From assembly GCA_021774785.1 (NCBI GenBank), contig JAJFIQ010000016.1, positions 88,451 through 152,450 of the forward strand: a DNA stretch of 64,000 nucleotides, given 5' to 3'. The notes below the pieces were generated by a model. It saw only the letters and a program-made list of their open reading frames with translations, was not told the DNA's origin and ran no database searches. Positions 54,169 to 63,065 of this stretch are shown here, piece after piece. The number at the start of each line of letters is the position of its first letter. Position 1 is the first letter of the stretch. Source of the DNA: Emcibacter sp. GTDB lineage: Bacteria; Pseudomonadota; Alphaproteobacteria; Sphingomonadales; Emcibacteraceae. Both the position numbers and the translations under genes were made by a program.

Positions 54169-55377
54169 ATGGATGCTTTTGCTATAGACTGGCTCAATCT
54201 TCTTTTTCGCTGGGCCCATTTAATCGTTGGTGTAGGCTGGATAGGGACTTCTTTCTACTTTATTGTTCTGGACCTGACATTAAAAAAACGCGATGGGCAG
54301 GCCGTGGGCGTATATGGCTCCGCATGGCAGGTCCACGGCGGTGGTTTTTATAATGTTGAGAAATATACTGTAGCACCCGATCATTTGCCCGATGATTTGG
54401 TCTGGTATAAGTGGGAAGCCTACCTGACGTGGGTGACGGGTTTTGCCCTGATCGTCTTGCAATATTACCTCAATGCCAAAGCCTATCTGATCGACCCGAA
54501 AGTCATGCCGCTGGAGGTATGGCAGGCTGTCTCGATCTCTCTGTTGAGTTTGGTGGCTGGCTGGCTGGTCTATCATATGATCTGCAAGCTGTTTCTCGGG
54601 CGTAGTACATTTATTCTGGCTGTCTGTGTTTTCATTTTTGTCGTTGGCATGTCATATCTGTTCACCCATGTGTTTTCCGGTCGCGGCGCGTTGGTTCATG
54701 TGGGTGCCCTTATCGGCACCATGATGGCCTTTAATGTTTTCATGATCATCATTCCCAACCAGAAAAAAACCGTTGCCAGCCTGATGGTGGGGGAAAAGCC
54801 CGACCCGACCCTTGGCAAGATTGGCAAGCAGCGTTCAGTGCATAATAATTACCTCACCCTGCCAGTACTGCTGATGATGGTATCCGGTCATTACCCCATG
54901 ATCACAAACCACCCCCATAGCTGGTTAATTGTGGCCTTGGTGATCGTCATGGGAGGATGTGTGCGTCATTTCCTGAACCTTCATGAAGCGGATCAATATG
55001 CGGCTGAAAAGAGCAGCGAAAATTATAAATGGGTTTTGCTGGTGGCGGCAATTACTCTGATGGCTGCGATTGTCATGACGGCACCCACGACACGGGACTA
55101 TAGTCAGGCGAAGCAGGTTGCATCATCGGAAATACTGGCGATTGCCGAAAGACACTGTGTTTCCTGCCATGCCGCTCAACCCACCAATGAGGCATTTGAA
55201 GAAGCCCCAAAAGCGGTCATTCTTGATACCATTGAAAGTTGGGCGCGTTATAGCCCACTCATCAAGGCACAGGTGATTGATAGCGATGTTATGCCATTGG
55301 GTGATGAAAATGGAATGACGGCAGTGGAACGTGATACAATTGGGGCCTGGCTGAATGAACAGGCCCTCAAGGATTAA
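54169..55377 (+). CDS. puuD: Membrane-bound urate hydroxylase with cytochrome c domain (PuuD)
   Basis: A 402-residue urate hydroxylase that oxidises urate to 5-hydroxyisourate and passes electrons to the respiratory chain rather than to oxygen directly. About eight membrane helices (residues 10-310) carry the family text HLIVGVGWIGTSFYFI and VHGGGFYNVEKY. A C-terminal haem c domain follows with C330-V-S-C333-H334 and a likely axial Met at 375 (VMPLGDE). It opens the plus-strand operon. Fusion of the two parts is the normal PuuD form in alphaproteobacteria. Confidence 0.93.
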   Translation: MDAFAIDWLNLLFRWAHLIVGVGWIGTSFYFIVLDLTLKKRDGQAVGVYGSAWQVHGGGFYNVEKYTVAPDHLPDDLVWYKWEAYLTWVTGFALIVLQYYLNAKAYLIDPKVMPLEVWQAVSISLLSLVAGWLVYHMICKLFLGRSTFILAVCVFIFVVGMSYLFTHVFSGRGALVHVGALIGTMMAFNVFMIIIPNQKKTVASLMVGEKPDPTLGKIGKQRSVHNNYLTLPVLLMMVSGHYPMITNHPHSWLIVALVIVMGGCVRHFLNLHEADQYAAEKSSENYKWVLLVAAITLMAAIVMTAPTTRDYSQAKQVASSEILAIAERHCVSCHAAQPTNEAFEEAPKAVILDTIESWARYSPLIKAQVIDSDVMPLGDENGMTAVERDTIGAWLNEQALKD

Positions 55378-55380
55378 GGT

Positions 55381-55893
55381 ATGATGCTGTCAATTGATCA
55401 GGTAAATAACATGAGCGAAACAGACTTCGTGTCAGCATTTGGCGGTGTCGCGGAACATTCGCCCTGGGTTGCGCTGGTGGCAAGCCTTGCCCGACCCTAC
55501 GGGACACGTGCTGCGATGATAAAGGTCTTTGGGGATGCTGTTTTACAGGCTGACGCGGAAAGTCAGCTATCACTTATTCTGGCGCATCCGGACTTGGCAG
55601 GTAAGGCAGCCAAGGCAGGTAATTTGACCGCTCAATCTGCATCGGAACAGACCGGGGCCGGGCTGGACAGTTTATCGGCGAGCGAATTTGAGCTATTCTC
55701 TACATATAATGCCGCCTATCTGTCAAAATATAAATTCCCTTTCATCCTTGCGGTTAAAGGGGCAAGCAAGAAGACCATATTGAATTCTTTTGCTGACCGG
55801 CTTGAACATAATGCGGCAAAGGAGTTTCAGACAGCTTTGGAACAAATAATCAAGATTATCCGGTTTCGTCTGGAGGATAGTATCTATGACTGA
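55381..55893 (+). CDS. uraD: OHCU decarboxylase (UraD)
   Basis: A 170-residue all-alpha enzyme that decarboxylates OHCU to S-allantoin. The catalytic His and its neighbours are in LILAHPDLAGKAA; TAQSASEQTGAGLDSLS and the KFPFILAVKGASK stretch are also typical. It starts 3 bases after puuD and overlaps puuE by 8. Confidence 0.92.
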   Translation: MMLSIDQVNNMSETDFVSAFGGVAEHSPWVALVASLARPYGTRAAMIKVFGDAVLQADAESQLSLILAHPDLAGKAAKAGNLTAQSASEQTGAGLDSLSASEFELFSTYNAAYLSKYKFPFILAVKGASKKTILNSFADRLEHNAAKEFQTALEQIIKIIRFRLEDSIYD

Positions 55894-56797
55894 TTATCCA
55901 AGGGATATGGCGGGATATGGCCCGGAGAGCCCAGCTGCAAACTGGCCGGACAAGGCGCGGATTGCTATTCAATTCGTCCTGAATTATGAAGAAGGCGGTG
56001 AAAATAATATTCTCCACGGCGATGAGGCGTCGGAAGCCTTTCTTTCTGAAATTGTCGGGGCAAGGCCCTTTGTCGGCAAACGCCATATGTCCATGGAATC
56101 GATTTATGAATTTGGCTCACGGGCGGGTGTCTGGCGTATATTGGCCCTGTTCAGAGAAAGGGATATCCCCATCACCATCTTTGGTATAGCCATGGCGATG
56201 CAAAGAAACCCCGCTGTTATCGAGCAGGCCCTCAAAGATGGTCATGAGATATGCAGTCATGGCTTCCGCTGGATTGATTATAGCGATGTACCCATGGATA
56301 TTGAGCGCGAACATATGGCAAAAGCCATCGAAATTCACAAAGTAATCACTGGTGATCGGCCCCTTGGCTGGTACGCGGGACGCACATCGGAGAACACCCG
56401 CGCACTGGTCGCGGAAGAGGGTGGTTTTGTTTATGATGCCGATGATTATTCCGATGATCTTCCTTTCTGGTCAAGGTTGACAGATACGCCCCAGTTGATT
56501 GTGCCCTACACGCTGGATAATAATGATATGCGTTTTGCTACGCCGCAGGGCTTCAACAGTGGTGATCAGTTCTATGCCTATTTGAAGGATGCCTTTGATG
56601 TTTTATATGCTGAAGGCGAGACAGCACCAAAAATGATGTCCATTGGTCTTCATGCGCGTCTCATTGGCCGGCCGGGTCGTTTTCGGGCCTTGCAAAAATT
56701 TGTATCCTATGTGCGCGAACAGGAAAATGTCTGGTTCGCACGGCGTATTGATATTGCGCACCACTGGATAGCACAGCATCCAACACCGAACAGATAG
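55886..56797 (+). CDS. puuE: Allantoinase of the polysaccharide-deacetylase family (PuuE)
   Basis: A 303-residue metal-independent allantoinase that opens allantoin to allantoate. NYPRDMVGYG-like start (here YPRDMAGYGP), QFVLNYEEGGENN, CSHGFRWIDY and GWYAGRTSENTR are family marks. It belongs to the NodB-like fold but lacks the usual zinc triad, as in known PuuE proteins. It stands between uraD and allantoicase in pathway order. Confidence 0.93.
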   Translation: MTDYPRDMAGYGPESPAANWPDKARIAIQFVLNYEEGGENNILHGDEASEAFLSEIVGARPFVGKRHMSMESIYEFGSRAGVWRILALFRERDIPITIFGIAMAMQRNPAVIEQALKDGHEICSHGFRWIDYSDVPMDIEREHMAKAIEIHKVITGDRPLGWYAGRTSENTRALVAEEGGFVYDADDYSDDLPFWSRLTDTPQLIVPYTLDNNDMRFATPQGFNSGDQFYAYLKDAFDVLYAEGETAPKMMSIGLHARLIGRPGRFRALQKFVSYVREQENVWFARRIDIAHHWIAQHPTPNR

Positions 56798-56806
56798 GGA
56801 ATAATC

Positions 56807-57805
56807 ATGGGTTCAGAAATTGGCCAAAAACTGAAAGATAAATATATCAACCTGGTATCGCCCAAGGTCGGCAGCAGTGTCGTCTTTTCCACAGATGATT
56901 TTTTTGCCGATAAAAGCCGTCTTATTCAGGATAGTGACCCCATATTCATCGATGATAAATATGATGATCACGGCAAATGGATGGATGGCTGGGAATCGCG
57001 ACGCAGAAGAGACGGCGGCCATGATTATGCCATCATCAGGCTTGGTCTGAAGGGTGTCATCAGGGGCGTGAATATCGATACATCTTATTTCACCGGAAAT
57101 TACCCGCCCAAGACTTCGCTGGAAGCGTGCCTGACAGACAGGGAGCCGGATGAAAATACCATATGGGCCAAGGTTGTCGAACCAACATCGCTTGGCCCGG
57201 ACAGGGATCATTTCATCGAGGTGGCAGACGACCACCCCTATAACTGGCTACGTCTTAACATGTTCCCCGATGGAGGTATAGCGCGCCTAAGAGTTTACGG
57301 CGATGCTTATTGTGCCTGGGAAAGCAAAGACGCCAGTGAAACATATGAGTTGTCGGCGATAGCCAATGGCGGTCGTGTCGTCAGTTTTAACAATGCCCAT
57401 TATGGCAACACATGGTCTATCCTCTGTGCCGGACGGGGTGAGAATATGGGCGATGGCTGGGAAACACGGCGGCGGAGGGAGCCGGGCAATGACTGGATCA
57501 TCATTGCTCTTGGAACAGCGGGCACCATTGAGAAAATTGAGCTGGACACCGCCTACTTCAAAGGAAATTACCCCAACGGATTTTCCCTGGAAGCCGTTCA
57601 ACTGGAACAGGGTGCAGACGTAACCCAGACTACGCTTTGGAAAGAATTACTGCCGCAACAAAAACTGAGCGCAGATGCCCAGCATTATTATGCGGATGAA
57701 CTGGCGGCAGATTTCGGTCCTGTCAGCCATATCCGACTTAATATCTATCCGGATGGGGGCGTTTCCCGTTTTCGGGCCTATGGGAAGCTGGCCCAACATG
57801 ATTAA
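56807..57805 (+). CDS. alc: Allantoicase (Alc)
   Basis: A 332-residue enzyme splitting allantoate into ureidoglycolate and urea. The two homologous jelly-roll halves are obvious from paired motifs: DGWESRRRRDGGHDYAII with DTSYFTGNYPP, and DGWETRRRREPGNDWIII with DTAYFKGNYPN. Both halves end with a LRLNMFPDGG or IRLNIYPDGG strand. It starts 9 bases after puuE and overlaps allA by 8 bases. Confidence 0.94.
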   Translation: MGSEIGQKLKDKYINLVSPKVGSSVVFSTDDFFADKSRLIQDSDPIFIDDKYDDHGKWMDGWESRRRRDGGHDYAIIRLGLKGVIRGVNIDTSYFTGNYPPKTSLEACLTDREPDENTIWAKVVEPTSLGPDRDHFIEVADDHPYNWLRLNMFPDGGIARLRVYGDAYCAWESKDASETYELSAIANGGRVVSFNNAHYGNTWSILCAGRGENMGDGWETRRRREPGNDWIIIALGTAGTIEKIELDTAYFKGNYPNGFSLEAVQLEQGADVTQTTLWKELLPQQKLSADAQHYYADELAADFGPVSHIRLNIYPDGGVSRFRAYGKLAQHD

Positions 57806-58334
57806 GCTAAAGCCCATACCCCTGACAGCCGAGGCTTTCGCGCCTTTCGGTACCGTCATAGAGCCGGATATGACGCGCAGCTTTATGATCAATGAGGGCA
57901 CGACACGCCGCTATCATCGGCTGGCTGAGATTGACAGATATGAGGATGAGGGCCGCAGTATAATATCGCTGTTCAGGGCGGAAAGAAGACCCTTTCCCTT
58001 AGAAATCAGAATGATGGAAAAGCATCCTATGGGGGCACAAGCTTTTTTACCGGCACAGCCTCATAAATGGCTGGTGGTTGTGGCGAGCGGAATCAATCCG
58101 GAGGCCAAGGATTGCAAGGTTTTTATGGCAGAGGGTGATCAAGGGGTTCACTATAACGCGTGCGTCTGGCATCATCCTCTGCTGATTATCGAACAGACGC
58201 AGGATTTCTGGGTCATCGACAGGGCCGGAGAAGGGGATAATCTTGAAGAAATATGGTTTGAGGGTGAAAATGCCATCCTTGATATCACAGGGAATATCAC
58301 GAAAGAACAGGAGACCTCTTGTCTAAAGGATTAA
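57798..58334 (+). CDS. allA: Ureidoglycolate lyase (AllA)
   Basis: A 178-residue cupin-like enzyme converting ureidoglycolate to glyoxylate and urea. ATG 57798 gives the usual start IKLKPIPLTAEAFAPFGTVIEP; the frame is open further upstream but that part is the reverse shadow of alc. QAFLPAQPHKWLVVVA and GVHYNACVWHHPLL match the family. It completes the allantoin branch. Its stop lies within the guaD start. Confidence 0.9.
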   Translation: MIKLKPIPLTAEAFAPFGTVIEPDMTRSFMINEGTTRRYHRLAEIDRYEDEGRSIISLFRAERRPFPLEIRMMEKHPMGAQAFLPAQPHKWLVVVASGINPEAKDCKVFMAEGDQGVHYNACVWHHPLLIIEQTQDFWVIDRAGEGDNLEEIWFEGENAILDITGNITKEQETSCLKD

Positions 58335-59659
58335 CAGATAATAACACCGGGGAAAGCTTGACGGCGGTACGGGGTCGGCTGCTTTGGTTTACGGGCAACC
58401 CATTTCAACAGTCTCGCTCGGACTGTGTTCGCTATGAAGAAGATGGTATAATCCTGATGGATAAAGGTAAGATCGTGGCCTGTGGTGCCGCATCGGACGT
58501 ATCTGAACAGATGCCAGAAACTGTAAAGATAGATCATTTCCCGAACCGTCTTATCATGCCGGGTTTTATTGATGCTCACGTTCATTATCCGCAAGTACAA
58601 ATTATGGGGGCCCATGGTGAACAGCTTTTGGACTGGCTCAATAAATACACCTTTATCGCCGAGAAAATGTACGCGGATACTGATCACGCAAAAGCCAATG
58701 CCCAGTTTTTTTGTGATGAATTGCTGAAGAATGGTACGACAACGGCTGCTACATTCTGTACCGTACATCCGCAATCTGTGGATGCCTTGTTTTCAGCCGC
58801 CAGCAAACGCAATATGACCATGATAGCGGGTAAGGTCATGATGGACCGAAATGCACCGGACAGACTGCTGGATACCCCCGAGCTTGCCTATGACCAATCA
58901 TCGGCACTGATTAAAAAATGGCATGGTAAAGGCCGTGCCCTCTATGCCCTGACCCCGCGCTTTGCACCCTGTTGCACGCCGGAACAGTTGATGATGGCAC
59001 AGGCATTGCGCGGTGAGTTTCCTGATGTTTATGTCCAGTCACATCTCTGCGAAAATCTGGATGAAATCGCCTGGGTTGATGAACTTTTTCCTGACCATGA
59101 CAGCTATCTTACGGTTTATGATCATTATGGTCTAACGGGACCACGAAGTCTTTATGGACATGGTATTCACCTGAAACAGGCAGAATGGCAGAGCCTGATT
59201 GACAGGCAGACCACGGTTGTTCATTGTCCCACATCGAATATGTTTCTGGGTAGCGGTTTATTTGATCTGGAGCGAACTCAAAACGCAGGCCATGAAATCC
59301 CCGTTGCCATTGGTACGGATGTTGGTGCCGGAACCTCTTTATCGCTGATAAAAACATTATCGGAGGCCTATAAAGTTGCCCAGTTGAGGGGGGCGACCAT
59401 CACCTCATTACAGGCTTTTTATATGATCACCCTAGGGGGTGCCTGCGCCTTGGATCTTGATAAAAATATCGGCTCATTTGACGCTGGCAAAGCGGGTGAT
59501 ATTGTTGTGCTTAACCCTAAAGCTACCGCGTTACTGCAGCATCGCATGCAATATGTGGAAAATCTGGAAGATGAGTTATTTGTTTTAATGACATTAGGTG
59601 ATGACCGGATAATAGAAGCCACCTACACAGAAGGTGTTAAGCAGTATGCTTGCGGTTAA
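58319..59659 (+). CDS. guaD: Guanine deaminase (GuaD)
   Basis: Zinc amidohydrolase of 446 residues turning guanine into xanthine. The metal motif is MPGFIDAHVHYPQ (H87, H89), followed by SHLCEN, YGHGIHL and the Asp in AIGTDVGAGTSLS. The start is TTG 58319 with AGGAG (58309-58313) 5 bases upstream, inside allA. Last gene of the operon; it brings guanine into the same route as adenine through xanthine dehydrogenase. Confidence 0.93.
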   Translation: MSKGLTDNNTGESLTAVRGRLLWFTGNPFQQSRSDCVRYEEDGIILMDKGKIVACGAASDVSEQMPETVKIDHFPNRLIMPGFIDAHVHYPQVQIMGAHGEQLLDWLNKYTFIAEKMYADTDHAKANAQFFCDELLKNGTTTAATFCTVHPQSVDALFSAASKRNMTMIAGKVMMDRNAPDRLLDTPELAYDQSSALIKKWHGKGRALYALTPRFAPCCTPEQLMMAQALRGEFPDVYVQSHLCENLDEIAWVDELFPDHDSYLTVYDHYGLTGPRSLYGHGIHLKQAEWQSLIDRQTTVVHCPTSNMFLGSGLFDLERTQNAGHEIPVAIGTDVGAGTSLSLIKTLSEAYKVAQLRGATITSLQAFYMITLGGACALDLDKNIGSFDAGKAGDIVVLNPKATALLQHRMQYVENLEDELFVLMTLGDDRIIEATYTEGVKQYACG

Positions 59660-59769
59660 TTTTCAGGAATATCAGCCATTTTCAAACCCTTGATATAGGG
59701 GGCACTCCGCTGCTATTTCTTAAGGAAGAATAATTCCCCAGCGGAAAAGCCATAAAATATTCGATTTTT

Positions 59770-61422
59770 CTATAGACCAAAATGATCAAATAAATATTCC
59801 ATGGTGTAAATCCTGCCAAGTAATGAAGCGTCCTTTATCTGGTCAATTTTAAAATATTGCGCCATATGAGGACAACCCTCTGTAAATAGCGGTTTTAACG
59901 TATCGGGCATCTGCAACGCCCTCATCCGCTGTTGGAGAGCATAGCTACGGCGACGTAAAAGTAAGGGTCTGTAATAGGTCAAATAATTTTTGAGTTTGAC
60001 TTTTGCCGAAACCGCCTGATTAAATTTATAGCCATAGTCGGAGGGGTAACTGGCGAGTTTCGGATTGATTATTCGAATCAATTCTGCCTGATACTGCCCG
60101 TGATTTTTCATCTTTAGCGGAATGGAAAGTGCCTGTCTGATCAAGCTATAAGACATAAACGGCGTCAGATACGGCCCAAGGCGACAATTATTGTTATTAT
60201 CCCGCGCAGTCCAATAGCGCAGACGGAAAGCGGGGTAGATATACTCGACCTCTGTCCGGCTCAGACGGTCGGAAGACGCCCCGAGTGCCACCCTTATTTT
60301 GTCATGGAGACATTCCCGATATTGCGTTTCATTAAAATTGTCCTGACAATATTCTGTGCTGTAGCGGGAATAGAAACAGCTGATCAGATCAGAAACTGTA
60401 TAATTCCCGTCCGGCAGATAGAAGAAATTGCGGAATATTTCCCCGCCGCCGCCGTTAAACACCATATAGCCGTTATCGGCCCTTTTGCGTCGCGTAGCCA
60501 CGTTGGCCCCGAAATCAAAGATGCTTTCCCCCGGCAGGCCGTCAAGAGCATAAAAATTATCCTGAATGACGTTCGGATACTCATCTCTGGATGGCACAGG
60601 GTAGCGGGCCTTGTTGATATGGTCGAGCGGGAATCCTTCTCCGTCCGCAATCAGGCGTGCAATAGCCACATCGGGGCTGTTGTCCGGTCCGTATACATAT
60701 ACGCCGGGCATAGTGCCACACTCTTGCAACAGGGCAAGCATCAGGCGAGAATCATAACCACCAGACAGGGCTGTATGTATCTTGTTGGCATAAATGTCGC
60801 AAACGGGTTTGACCACTTCGCGCAGCAAATGACTTGTTTTCTGTAGAAGGTCGTTTCGGGATGCTGTAGACGTCTGAAAATTAAAATCAAGATTTTTGTC
60901 ACGGGCGATCAGGCCATCCGGGGTAATTTCAAAAACCTTCAGACTGTCCAGACAGGTCACCTCACGAAAAACGGTATCTGTACCATATGTAGTTTCCTGA
61001 AAGGCAAACTCATAAACCGCCTGTTGGTTCGGTGACAGCCCGTCACAGACAGTTGCCGCCGCAAGAAAAGATGATGACCAGAAATTCCTTTCGTCATTCT
61101 GGTAGACCCGGCTGCCACCCATGGGGTCTGTCAACAAATAGAGGTGAGTATCTTTCTTTATTATGACGGTGAAAATACCACTGAAATCCTCAGGACGATA
61201 CTGATCAATTGTAAAATCATCAAGCAGGGATTTCAGAGCGGGCTCTCCCATCAGACCTTTATAGATAAAGGTTCCGGATGAGCTACAAAAATTACCTTGC
61301 CTGTCTGTGAAAAAATTCTGAACAGGAGAAAGCTGCTTGGAAAAACAATAGAGAATATAAGGCCCATGTTCTGCCATAACAGGATTTATAGACCCGGCAC
61401 GACCAAGACAGGATAAAGCCAA
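59770..61422 (-). CDS. Asparagine-synthase-like amidotransferase/ATP-pyrophosphatase
   Basis: A protein of up to 550 residues with the PP-loop SGGYDSRLMLAL near residue 218, which places it in the asparagine synthetase/beta-lactam synthetase/lasso cyclase fold. The N-terminal part (about 1-190) has the class II amidotransferase shape, but no catalytic Cys at position 2 can be seen, so it may lack glutaminase activity. It adenylates an acid and forms an amide with some amine. Start uncertain: TTG 61422 with GGAAA too close. No maturation, leader-peptide or transport genes lie beside it. Related proteins sit in polysaccharide or natural-product clusters. I cannot name a substrate. Confidence 0.72.
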   Translation of the reverse strand: MALSCLGRAGSINPVMAEHGPYILYCFSKQLSPVQNFFTDRQGNFCSSSGTFIYKGLMGEPALKSLLDDFTIDQYRPEDFSGIFTVIIKKDTHLYLLTDPMGGSRVYQNDERNFWSSSFLAAATVCDGLSPNQQAVYEFAFQETTYGTDTVFREVTCLDSLKVFEITPDGLIARDKNLDFNFQTSTASRNDLLQKTSHLLREVVKPVCDIYANKIHTALSGGYDSRLMLALLQECGTMPGVYVYGPDNSPDVAIARLIADGEGFPLDHINKARYPVPSRDEYPNVIQDNFYALDGLPGESIFDFGANVATRRKRADNGYMVFNGGGGEIFRNFFYLPDGNYTVSDLISCFYSRYSTEYCQDNFNETQYRECLHDKIRVALGASSDRLSRTEVEYIYPAFRLRYWTARDNNNNCRLGPYLTPFMSYSLIRQALSIPLKMKNHGQYQAELIRIINPKLASYPSDYGYKFNQAVSAKVKLKNYLTYYRPLLLRRRSYALQQRMRALQMPDTLKPLFTEGCPHMAQYFKIDQIKDASLLGRIYTMEYLFDHFGL

Positions 61423-61654
61423 TTTCCTTTTACTTTCCTGAAGGCCTTCTCTATGGTAAAGGATAAAATCCCCGATTATTCTTGCTTCCTACAATATTTT
61501 TCATGATAGCATCATATCATATGCTATTTATTAAAAGGGGCCATTATTCAGAGATTTTAGATTGATAAAACCCTCTGAGCAGACAGCCAGTTTTTGATAA
61601 CTATATAACCATTAGTGGATATGAACATGCAATTAAAAAACAAAAAAAGCGTAT
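61423..61654. other. Divergent AT-rich promoter region with a dyad
   Basis: The gap between two divergent genes contains ATAGCAT-N8-ATGCTAT (61506-61527), a 7-base inverted repeat. I see no coding region. A shared regulator for both genes is possible. Confidence 0.35.
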
Positions 61655-61663
61655 ATGACCCGC

Positions 61664-62680
61664 ATGAAATACTACTCTGATATGAAATTAATATTATTTA
61701 GGACAAGCTGCTTTCTATGGCTGGTTATAATAATTTTTGCCGGAGCAACATCAGCGACACAGGCAAAGGAGTGGCTGGTGGGCCCTTTGTTTTCCATAAA
61801 AAAACCTTCGGTAGCTATAAGGAAAGCAGAAGATGGTGACATCATAAAAATTCTTGCTGGTGTTTATGAAAATGATTATGCCGTAATTAATCAGGATAAT
61901 TTGACTATTTTGGGCATGAATGGTTTTGCTTATTTGAAATCATCCGGTCCTGTGCCCGGGGGCAAGGCTATCTGGGTTATCAATGGGAAAAATATTGTAA
62001 TCCGGAATATTGAATTTTCCGGAACACAGGTTCCTGACCGGAATGGTGCCGGAATTAGGCTTCAGAGCGGCTCGCTTACACTGGATAATTGTTATTTCCA
62101 TGATAATGAGATGGGAATATTAACCGCAGATAACCCGGCAATTCTTTTAACCATAATAAATTCTGAATTCAGCAGAAATATACAGGACTACCCAACCACC
62201 GGCAGTTTATCCCATAATATTTATGTGGGGGGCATTGAAAAATTTGTTATGGAGAATTCAATTTCACGCGGGGCAAAATATGGTCATACGGTAAAAAGCC
62301 GGGCGCGGCAAAACATTATCAGAAATAATAGAATATTTGATGAAGGTGATGTTTCGGCAAGTTATCTGATTGATATTCCAAATGGTGGTATAGCCCTGAT
62401 CGAGAATAATTATCTTTATCGTAACAAGGGCGCACAGAATAACGCCCTGATCAGTTACGGTGCCGAAGGGATGAAGTATGATCATAACGCTCTTTCCATC
62501 AAATATAATTCGGCCATCAATGAGGCTGGTATAGCATTTCTGATGAGGAACCATTCGGATGTTACGATAAAATTCATTGATAACTGGACAAAAAACTTAA
62601 TAGCCAAAGAAAGCCCCGGTATCGAGAGAGAAGGGTTATTGGAAAGGTTGAAAAATAAAATCCGCAATTATCTTAAATAG
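61664..62680 (+). CDS. Secreted right-handed beta-helix repeat protein
   Basis: About 338 residues with a hydrophobic signal peptide (cleavage near TQA-KEW) followed by short repeating strands of the pectate-lyase-like/parallel beta-helix type: IVIRNIEFSG, LTLDNCYFHDNEMGI, TIINSEFSRNIQ, HNIYVGG and NIIRNNRIFDE. Such proteins bind or cleave acidic polysaccharides. The start is uncertain: ATG 61655, 61664 and 61682 are in frame and none has a clear ribosome site. It diverges from the asparagine-synthase-like gene, a pairing that recalls exopolysaccharide clusters. No catalytic residues are obvious. Confidence 0.72.
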   Translation: MKYYSDMKLILFRTSCFLWLVIIIFAGATSATQAKEWLVGPLFSIKKPSVAIRKAEDGDIIKILAGVYENDYAVINQDNLTILGMNGFAYLKSSGPVPGGKAIWVINGKNIVIRNIEFSGTQVPDRNGAGIRLQSGSLTLDNCYFHDNEMGILTADNPAILLTIINSEFSRNIQDYPTTGSLSHNIYVGGIEKFVMENSISRGAKYGHTVKSRARQNIIRNNRIFDEGDVSASYLIDIPNGGIALIENNYLYRNKGAQNNALISYGAEGMKYDHNALSIKYNSAINEAGIAFLMRNHSDVTIKFIDNWTKNLIAKESPGIEREGLLERLKNKIRNYLK

Positions 62681-62800
62681 AAAAATATTATGCCGCTGGG
62701 CGTCAAGGGGACGTGCGAAACCTGTTTATCGTTTTAGTTTTAGAATTAATCGACAGGGCCCAATTTTGCTTAGGCATTTGATATCTTTAACAGAAAATAA

Positions 62801-62818
62801 TGGTGCCTGGGGGCGGGA
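62801..62818 (-). repeat. tRNA 3'-end-like fragment, candidate attachment-site remnant
   Basis: Read on the minus strand, these 18 bases are TCCCGCCCCCAGGCACCA, like the last part of a tRNA: T-arm 3' side, acceptor arm and CCA. No matching D arm, anticodon arm or TTCGA loop lies beside it, so it is not a working tRNA. Integrases often recombine at tRNA 3' ends, leaving such pieces. Confidence 0.45.
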
Positions 62819-62853
62819 TACCCTACTCCATTGAAATCAATGACTTAAAGAAA

Positions 62854-62910
62854 AGTGGGACACTTTTTTATTCCATAGTCTTCTTATGCTTTCTAAATGG
62901 GTGTCCCGCT
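62854..62910. repeat. Inverted repeat AGTGGGACAC / GTGTCCCGCT
   Basis: AGTGGGACAC (62854-62863) pairs with GTGTCCCGCT (62901-62910) over ten positions, one of them a G-T pair, around a 37-base loop. It lies between the tRNA-like fragment and the recombinase remnant. Confidence 0.5.
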
Positions 62911-63065
62911 TTATTACAAGAACAAAGGCGTATTATTATTCATTTAATAAGATTACAGGCTGTTGAACATCGACGCTTGCAATACCGCAAAGCCGTCGCT
63001 TAATATAAAACAACAGAGGTGAGCAAACTCTCGCTTAGCTCAGACTTAGATCTGTCTCATTTTAT

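Larger units (their letters stand above)
62681..63065. other. Non-coding stretch with mobile-DNA traces
   Basis: About 385 bases without a supported gene. It holds the tRNA-end-like fragment (62801-62818), the small palindrome CATTGA-AA-TCAATG (62829-62842) and a hairpin-forming inverted repeat (62854-62910). It looks like an old integration border. Confidence 0.5.

Noticed and set aside
59770..61422. Lasso-peptide cyclase cluster
   Set aside because: No leader-peptidase, recognition element, precursor or exporter gene is beside the asparagine-synthase-like gene.
62801..62818. Possible intact tRNA gene
   Set aside because: Only the last 18 bases look like a tRNA. The neighbouring sequence lacks the T loop, anticodon arm and D arm.
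62800..63003. A 67-residue plus-strand reading frame
   Set aside because: It begins within the tRNA-like fragment and runs through the inverted repeat. It shows no ribosome site or family pattern.
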